Source: CAIKBL01 sp964555355 (GTDB taxonomy: Bacteria; Pseudomonadota; Gammaproteobacteria; Ga0077536). Taken from it: a stretch of DNA of 64,000 bases. The notes beneath the pieces are model-generated. The model saw only the letters and a list, made by a program, of their open reading frames with translations, was not told the origin of the DNA and made no database searches. The stretch lies in contig CAZKRY010000007.1 in assembly GCA_964555355.1 (NCBI GenBank), positions 248,001 through 312,000 of the forward strand. The letters run 5' to 3'. Positions 58,396 to 64,000 of this stretch are shown here, in pieces (the stretch's first letter is position 1; each line of letters begins with the position of its first letter). The position numbers were made by a program, and so were the translations under genes.

Positions 58396-59118
58396 TACAC
58401 GCTTCCTCGCGCGGTTTATGTCGCGCCAAAGTAGATTGTCTAGTTGGCGGTGATTGTCAATCACCGCGCCGCTAAATCCAATCATCGCACCAAGCGTTAG
58501 CCGAAATTAGGACACCCCTCGAATTAACGACCGTATCGGGGAAGCTCTAGGCTTTCGCAACCTGCAATGAGGCCAGCGACACTACATTTTTATGAATTGA
58601 ATTCAGGAGGTCACGGATGACCCGCCCCCTCAGCGCTCGGGCATGGGATCAGAACACTCGCGAAGCCGAACGGAGTCAAAAGATAAACTAAATAGATGTC
58701 CTGAACTTACCGCCCCGTTAGCGTTTGGACCACGGATCGCGGCACTCAGGGTTCAACACCAGCCGAGATATCGGCTATATAGATACCCTTAAGCCACTCT
58801 CAGTAACTCCACCGCCATGATTCTCGATCACCGTGCCGCAGCGTCAAAATCAAAGTTAATCAGGACAACCGCCGAATTGACCACTTCGAATAAAGCATGT
58901 CTAGGCTTCAGTTCTCGGCATCGAATTATTTGGCGCTCACCTAGCCGTTGGATAAATCACGTCCGAGTTACATCTGAATTGATGGGTATCCGCAAGCTCT
59001 CAATCTCGCCCGAAACGTGGAAATCACAAAGGATAAATCTTTTCGATAATTTCAAACGATTCAGCATCAATTAGGTAGCCTGCCATAGATGTCCGCATTC
59101 GGACGCCTGGAGGCGTTC
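58396..59118. other. Gene-poor, locally AT-richer stretch upstream of the toxin-antitoxin pair
   Basis: No convincing gene. The open frame at 58817-59074 lacks a ribosome binding site and any protein-like pattern. A 24-codon frame at 58617-58691 has a good AGGAGG but is too short to judge. A hand count of one line (58981-59040) gave 28 G/C of 60, below most of the window. It is probably acquired or decayed sequence. The promoter of the antitoxin gene should be near 58420-58480 on the minus strand. Confidence 0.55.
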
Positions 59119-59301
59119 TCAAGTTAATCGCGATGCTGATCCGACGATGCTGCTCGACCCATGAGGCAATGACAACTTGGTTTGATATCGAGCAACACTC
59201 TTGGAATCTTTCAACTGCAACCTGGCAGCCTGCGCCTTAAATGGGATGATAATGAGCAAAAGAACGATTGCGATAAACTCTCCAACCTCTAAAAAGTTCA
59301 T
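59119..59301 (-). CDS. Possible small membrane protein
   Basis: 60 residues from the ATG at 59301, with GGAG about 9 bases upstream on the minus strand. One hydrophobic stretch (GEFIAIVLLLIIIPFKAQAA) and a polar tail. No family. It lies just downstream of the 59354 gene on the same strand. Weak support; could be chance. Confidence 0.35.
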   Translation of the reverse strand: MNFLEVGEFIAIVLLLIIIPFKAQAARLQLKDSKSVARYQTKLSLPHGSSSIVGSASRLT

Positions 59302-59353
59302 TTGCGTTGGCTCCGCCGCGTTACGTAGGCACAGATTTCTCACTCGAGAGCAG

Positions 59354-59989
59354 TCACCGGGCAGTGCGCTTTTCCGTCGCTCCTATGCGTTCTATTGAGA
59401 CAAAAAAAGCCGAATATTGCTGCTGGAGAGCCACCTTAAGCGTCCACAAACTCACGGCGAGAAATATGAATGGAACGGATAGAAGAACATGGGATAAGAG
59501 CTGCACATGTTTTTTTAAGACGATCATCGCGAAAAAGATCATCACCAGGGAGCACGTTGTAAGGGCAAGTGTTCTCCACAACCACGCCCACCAAATCCGA
59601 ATAACGACGTCGGTACCAAATGCTTGCTTGGCATCGGCGCTTAAAGAGGGCGGAGGAAGCCCATCTTTATCAAGTGGCGCGCCTGAATTCAGCAACAAAT
59701 TTGGGTCTCTGTCCGGCGTTCGGAATCCAAACTTCAGACAATAGATTGGAACAAAAATATTGCCGAGGAGGAGCAAAAGCGGAACCCATCCATTTGATCG
59801 CGGCTCGACGGATTTCTTTGAAGAACTAACGTCGACAAGGCAATAGACGACCGGTAAAACATTTGCGCACGAAAAAATAATTAGAATTAGAGCGGATACC
59901 TTCGCGGGGCCAGTTGAGAACCAGAGTGCTAAACCGGTCCCAATGAGACTTGAGATTGCGCAAAGGACGAACTTAAGTCGCCGCGTCAT
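59354..59989 (-). CDS. Multi-pass membrane protein of unknown family
   Basis: 211 residues with four or five hydrophobic segments (VLCAISSLIGTGLALWFS, VSALILIIFSCANVLPVVYCLV, WVPLLLLLGNIFVPIYCL, ALTTCSLVMIFFAMIVL, VLLSVPFIFLAVSLWTL), and a polar middle with DPNLLLNSGAP. The codon use is AT-richer than the neighbours, like the surrounding pocket. Unrecognised. Likely real because the hydrophobic pattern is regular over the whole frame. Confidence 0.65.
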   Translation of the reverse strand: MTRRLKFVLCAISSLIGTGLALWFSTGPAKVSALILIIFSCANVLPVVYCLVDVSSSKKSVEPRSNGWVPLLLLLGNIFVPIYCLKFGFRTPDRDPNLLLNSGAPLDKDGLPPPSLSADAKQAFGTDVVIRIWWAWLWRTLALTTCSLVMIFFAMIVLKKHVQLLSHVLLSVPFIFLAVSLWTLKVALQQQYSAFFVSIERIGATEKRTAR

Positions 59990-60159
59990 GAATCTGTCCC
60001 GTTAGCCGCAAAAACTCTTAGAATTTGAACGACCGCACACTTCTGTGGGTGCTACCCAAGAAAGACGTGCGTATATCGCGTTCGCTGAAGTAAGTGCCGG
60101 CATGGCGCAAAGCTAAGCTGCATTTACTCCTTGCCGACACCAATTGAATTTAACCGGAC

Positions 60160-62238
60160 TCACATCTCCACCTTCGCCGCAGCCGCAGCCTGCCGGCGCA
60201 GGTAATGTTGGATCGCGAGCAGATCTTTATCCGTCAATTCTTTAAAAGCCGGCATGCCTTGGCTCTGCCGCGCACCGTTGATGACGACATCATGAAAGGC
60301 TTCCATAAACAACGGCACCTGCGACTCACGTAAGTCCGGCGCATAACCGCCGGATACCGCGCTGCCGCCGTGACAAAGCGTGCAGTTACGAACGTAGAGA
60401 TCGTTGCCTTGCTCGGCGAGTAAGGCATCCACTTTGAAATCTTCTTTGACGGTGGGTTTGGGCACGCGCGGCGGCGGGCTCGGCGGCAACACCGCTTTGC
60501 CATCGAGCGCGAACGTCACCAAGCGTCGCGGATGCTCGCGATACGCCCATCCGTGTTGGGCGGTGACGGTACCGCCGAACGAAGTGCCCGCCCCGCCCCA
60601 ACCGACGAGCAACGACAAGAATTGTTTGCCGTCCACGGTGTAGGTGATGGGCGGTGCTGAGATGCCTAAGCCGGTCGCGAACTTCCACAGTTCTTGGCCG
60701 GTACTCGCGTCGTAGGCGACGAGATTGCCGTCGGTGCGGCCTTGAAACACCAAATTGCCGGCGGTGGTCAACGTGCCGGGATTCCATACCCCGGGCAAAG
60801 CGACTTTCCACGCTTCTTTCTGTTTGACGGGATCCCATGCGAGTAACCATGAAGCATCGACCTTGGTCGGTAGCTCATCGCCTTTGGTAAAGCGCACGGC
60901 GACATCAAATTGAAAGTCGGTCGCCTGCCAGGAGATCGCGTCCATGCCTTTATCGTTGAACCAACCGGACATCTCCATTATCGGGACGTACACGAGTCCG
61001 GTGTCTTTGTTGTAGGACATCGGATGCCAGTTGTGCACACCAAAGGCGCTCGGAAAAACCGTTTCTTCGCCGTCTTCAAAGCGCGCGCCCGGCACTTCCA
61101 CCGGTCGCCCGGTTTTCATGTCGATATGCGAAGCCCACGTGACTTTGCCGATTTTCTCGGCCGAGAGGAGTTTACCGGTGGCGCGATCAATGACGTAGAA
61201 AAATCCATTCTTAGGCGCATGCATCAACGCTTTGACCGGTTTGCCGTCGATAGTCAAATCGGCAAGCACGATATCCATGTTGGAGTTGTAGTCCCAGGTC
61301 TCGCCCGGCACGGTTTGGTAATGCCACACGTATTCGCCGGTATCGGCATCAAGCGCCACCACTGAGCAAAGGAACAGATTGTCGCCGCCGTCTGGACTAC
61401 GCGCTTTGCGATTCCACGGCGACCCATTGCCGGTGCCGATGTAAATCCGATTGAACTCGGGATCGAAGGTCAATCCGTTCCAGGTTTGCCCGCCACCGCC
61501 GTGCTTCCACCATTCACCCGTCCAGGTCTTGGCGGCCATCTCCATCGCTGGTTGTTCAAAGCCGTCCGCCGGATTCCCCGGCACGATGTAGAAACGCCAT
61601 GCTTGTTTGCCGGTTTCCGCGTCATACGCCGTGACGAAACCGCGCGCGGAACCTACTTCGGTGCCGCCGTTGCCGATCAGCACTTTGCCGTTAAACACGC
61701 GCGGCGCGCCGTTGATGTAAAGCGGCAGCTTGGGATCAAACGTTTGCGTGCTCCAAACTTCCGTTCCGGTTTTGGCATCGACCGCGATCAAACGGCCGTC
61801 GCCGGTGGCGACGAACAACTTGCCGTTCCAAAACGCCGCACCGCGATTGCTATCCCAAAAGATTCGTGCGCGATCGCCGGCAACGTCCAGCGTTTTGGGA
61901 TCAAAGGTCCAGAGCTTTTGCCGGGTGCGTAGATCGACCGCTTCCAATTTACTCCAACTGCCGGTGAAGTACATGACGCCATCGACCACCAGCGGCGTTG
62001 AGATAAGCGAGCGATGATCCGGATAATCCAGATACCAGGCGAGGCCCAACCCATTCACATTCTTGTTGGTGATTTGAGTTAACGGACTGTAACGCTGTTC
62101 ACTGTAGGTACGACCGTACGAGAGCCAGTTGTCGCCCTGCGCGTCATTGCCGATGGCGGCGCCATCGACCGTCGTCGCCGCCTGCGCGGCCTGACCGAGC
62201 GCCGCGATCAAGAGTACCTTTGCAAGATTGGTGGACAT
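60160..62238 (-). CDS. PQQ-dependent quinohemoprotein dehydrogenase (copy 1)
   Basis: 692 residues: signal peptide (KVLLIAALGQAAQA), an eight-bladed PQQ propeller and a C-terminal cytochrome c domain with CTLCH (C619, C622, H623) and a methionine in GMPAF (about 662). Calcium/PQQ ligands of the methanol/ethanol dehydrogenase family are present: Glu194 in GTEVG, Asn271 in GTGNGSPWN, Asp316 in WDYNSN. The place of the vicinal cysteine pair (CCDxxNRG in relatives) reads FWDSNRG (127-133), with no cysteines. Position +2 after the catalytic Asp is Asn318, not the Asp of lanthanide-dependent enzymes. Periplasmic oxidation of an alcohol or aldehyde with electrons to cytochrome c; substrate unknown. 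Confidence 0.92.
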   Translation of the reverse strand: MSTNLAKVLLIAALGQAAQAATTVDGAAIGNDAQGDNWLSYGRTYSEQRYSPLTQITNKNVNGLGLAWYLDYPDHRSLISTPLVVDGVMYFTGSWSKLEAVDLRTRQKLWTFDPKTLDVAGDRARIFWDSNRGAAFWNGKLFVATGDGRLIAVDAKTGTEVWSTQTFDPKLPLYINGAPRVFNGKVLIGNGGTEVGSARGFVTAYDAETGKQAWRFYIVPGNPADGFEQPAMEMAAKTWTGEWWKHGGGGQTWNGLTFDPEFNRIYIGTGNGSPWNRKARSPDGGDNLFLCSVVALDADTGEYVWHYQTVPGETWDYNSNMDIVLADLTIDGKPVKALMHAPKNGFFYVIDRATGKLLSAEKIGKVTWASHIDMKTGRPVEVPGARFEDGEETVFPSAFGVHNWHPMSYNKDTGLVYVPIMEMSGWFNDKGMDAISWQATDFQFDVAVRFTKGDELPTKVDASWLLAWDPVKQKEAWKVALPGVWNPGTLTTAGNLVFQGRTDGNLVAYDASTGQELWKFATGLGISAPPITYTVDGKQFLSLLVGWGGAGTSFGGTVTAQHGWAYREHPRRLVTFALDGKAVLPPSPPPRVPKPTVKEDFKVDALLAEQGNDLYVRNCTLCHGGSAVSGGYAPDLRESQVPLFMEAFHDVVINGARQSQGMPAFKELTDKDLLAIQHYLRRQAAAAAKVEM

Positions 62239-62265
62239 CGCTCTGCTCCCCTCGATGTTGATTAA

Positions 62266-64000
62266 TTATGGCGCCGACGGCGCGGCCGATTTATTGGCTT
62301 GTCGACGGATGTAATGCTGAAGCGCGGTTAAGTCTTCATCGGTTAACTCGCGAAAACGCGGCATGCCGTTCTGGACCCGCACGCCTTTGACGGTGATTTC
62401 CTTAAACCCATCGAGATACAGCGGAATAGGCGAAGCCCGCAAATCAGGCGCGTAGCCGCCGGACACCGCGCCGCCACCGTGACAGGTCACGCAATTTTTG
62501 AGAAACAGGTGACTCCCCTGCTCAGCGAGTAGCGGATCGACTTTGAAGTCCGCATTGATGATGGCCTGCGCCTGTTTCGGGGGGGGAGCTGGCGGCAGGG
62601 TCGCTTTGCCATCTAAGCTAAACATCAACAATCGTCGCGGATGCACGCGGTACGCCCAGCCGTGTTGGGAGGTGATAGCACCCGCCATCGATACGCCTGC
62701 GCCACCCCAACCGGTGAGGATTGCGAGGTATTGTTTACCGTCGACGCTATAGCTGATCGGCGGCGCGGACAAACCAACACCAGTCGCGAACTCCCACAAA
62801 GGCTTACCGTTGTCCGCGCGATAGCTCACCAGGGTTCCGTCCGCGCGGCCTTGAAATACTAGATTGCCGGCAGTCGTGAGCGTGCCAGGATTCCACACCC
62901 CCGGCAGTTTCACTTCCCAGACCTTTTTTTGTTTGACCGCGTCCCACGCGAGCAATGAACCCGCATCGATTTTGAGCGGGAGATCGTCGCGCAGTAGATC
63001 GACCGCTGGATCAAATTGAAACTCCGGCGACTTCCAAGTGACGGGGTTAAAACCTTTGTCGCTAAACACCGCCGGCACATCAATGATGGGAATGTAGGTA
63101 AGACCGGTCTTCGGATTGAACGACATCGCGTGCCAGTTATGGACACCGAAGGCGCTTGGATTGATGGTCTCTTCACCATCCTCGTAGCGCGCGCCCTCGG
63201 CTTCGATCGGGCGGCCGGTTTTCATATCGACATGCGTGGCCCACGATACTCCCGGGATCATTTTCTCGGCCGAGACCAGTTTGCCAGTCGCGCGATCGAT
63301 GACATAAAAAAACCCGTTCTTCGGCGCGTGCAACAACGCCTTGGTCGCCTTACCGCCAATCTCCAGATCCGCCAACACCATATCCATATTGGAGTTGTAG
63401 TCCCAGGTCTCACCCGGCACGGTTTGGTAATGCCAAACGTACTTCCCGGTGTCGGCATCGAGCGCCACAATCGCGCACAGGAACAAATTATCCCCGCCGC
63501 CTGGGCTGCGCATCCGTTGATTCCACGGCGAGCCGTTCCCGGTGCCAATGTAGATCCGATTGAAATCCGGATCGTACGTAATACCGTTCCACACGGTGCC
63601 GCCGCCGCCATGCTTCCACCATTCACCGTTCCAGGTTTTGGCGGCCATCGCTTGTGTGTCGTCTTCAAATCCGTCCGCCGGGTTGCCGGGTACGGTATAG
63701 AAGCGCCACACCTGCTTACCGGTCGCGGCGTCATAGGCCGTGACGTAACCGCGCAAAGCGCCCCACTCGGTGCCACCGTTGCCGATTAGGATTTTGTCGT
63801 TAAACGCGCGCGGCGCGCCGTTGATAAAATAGGCCTTCTCCGGATTGACCGTCATCGTGCTCCACACTTCTTGGCCGGACTTGGCGTCGATCCCAATCAA
63901 GCGGCCATCAGCGGTCGCGACGTAAACCTTGCCCTTCCAGTAAGCGACACCTCGATTGGAATCCCACATGACCCGCAGCCGATCGCCGGCGGCTTCGATC
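62266..64000 (-). CDS. PQQ-dependent quinohemoprotein dehydrogenase (copy 2), 5' truncated by window edge
   Basis: A paralogue of the gene at 60160, in tandem with a 27-base gap. About 578 residues remain; the frame is open to the right edge (the reading frame continues past the ATG at 63969, in the equivalent of copy 1's AGDRARIFWD). Same pattern: GNGSPWN, WDYNSN, CVTCH and GMPRF near the C-terminus, and MWDSNRG in place of the cysteine pair. The duplication suggests paired enzymes of different substrate range or induction. Confidence 0.9.
   Translation of the reverse strand, partial: IEAAGDRLRVMWDSNRGVAYWKGKVYVATADGRLIGIDAKSGQEVWSTMTVNPEKAYFINGAPRAFNDKILIGNGGTEWGALRGYVTAYDAATGKQVWRFYTVPGNPADGFEDDTQAMAAKTWNGEWWKHGGGGTVWNGITYDPDFNRIYIGTGNGSPWNQRMRSPGGGDNLFLCAIVALDADTGKYVWHYQTVPGETWDYNSNMDMVLADLEIGGKATKALLHAPKNGFFYVIDRATGKLVSAEKMIPGVSWATHVDMKTGRPIEAEGARYEDGEETINPSAFGVHNWHAMSFNPKTGLTYIPIIDVPAVFSDKGFNPVTWKSPEFQFDPAVDLLRDDLPLKIDAGSLLAWDAVKQKKVWEVKLPGVWNPGTLTTAGNLVFQGRADGTLVSYRADNGKPLWEFATGVGLSAPPISYSVDGKQYLAILTGWGGAGVSMAGAITSQHGWAYRVHPRRLLMFSLDGKATLPPAPPPKQAQAIINADFKVDPLLAEQGSHLFLKNCVTCHGGGAVSGGYAPDLRASPIPLYLDGFKEITVKGVRVQNGMPRFRELTDEDLTALQHYIRRQANKSAAPSAP

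Noticed and set aside
58617..58691. 24-codon frame with a good AGGAGG ribosome binding site
   Set aside because: Too short to judge, no family and no neighbours to support it; reported only in the gap description.
58817..59074. 85-codon frame in the AT-richer pocket
   Set aside because: No ribosome binding site and a random-looking protein; likely chance.
1..64000. tRNA, rRNA, integrase or transposase genes
   Set aside because: I looked for them on both strands and found no cloverleaf tRNA, no rRNA segment and no recombinase or transposase frame; the palindrome at 56.2 kb is not a tRNA.

Overview
The window is about 64 kb of high-GC bacterial chromosome. It is densely coded, has no rRNA, tRNA or CRISPR array that I can see, and is dominated by catabolic oxidoreductases. 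SelO, a CorA/GGDEF/PQQ-dehydrogenase set, many acyl-CoA dehydrogenases and small hairpin repeats suggest an environmental proteobacterium, probably a gammaproteobacterium. This assignment is inferred from gene content, not from a marker gene.

Positions 1-18000 form a catabolic island. On the plus strand it carries two acetone-carboxylase-type subunits (the first cut by the window edge), a pair of MaoC-type hydratases, an SDR dehydrogenase and an AraC regulator. Next come acyl-CoA dehydrogenase, APH-type kinase, a small protein and a second acyl-CoA dehydrogenase, then a sugar-type (CUT2) ABC importer. One importer permease is fused to an SMP-30/strictosidine-synthase-like beta-propeller, and a second propeller gene follows it. 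A lipid-transfer-type thiolase is convergent at the end. The dehydrogenase-kinase-small protein-dehydrogenase block resembles the levulinate lvaABC system and mammalian ACAD10/11. It therefore looks like a 4-hydroxyacyl-CoA phosphorylation/elimination module, and the lactonase-like propellers could supply the 4-hydroxy acid. This is the most interesting system in the window.

Positions 18000-36000 are mixed: a CinA-type amidohydrolase, an MFS exporter, a propeller with a heme motif plus a small cytochrome c, an epoxide hydrolase, and a three-part ferredoxin/reductase/flavin monooxygenase fusion. A NarL-type two-component system, a zinc alcohol dehydrogenase, an HSL-type esterase, a TlpA-like protein joined to SelO, glutathione-linked enzymes and a metallo-hydrolase follow.

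Positions 36000-47000 carry envelope and signalling genes. These are an SbmA/YddA-like ABC transporter of mosaic base composition, a 1381-residue membrane protein with an internal duplication, CorA, and a vWA / coiled-coil membrane protein / cNMP-GGDEF operon.

Positions 47000-56600 are a second catabolic region. It has a minus-strand operon (flavin monooxygenase, SDR, acyl-CoA dehydrogenase, flavin monooxygenase, LigB-type dioxygenase) and a mirror-image divergent pair of hydrolase plus SCP2-like genes around a shared promoter region. Positions 56600-60160 hold small conserved genes, a MazF-like toxin-antitoxin pair and a locally AT-richer pocket with orphan membrane proteins. Positions 60160-64000 hold two tandem PQQ-dependent quinohemoprotein dehydrogenases, the second truncated by the window edge. 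Hairpin repeats with the core CTCTCCCGC..GCGGGAGAG occur at about 34.9, 48.9 and 53.1 kb.
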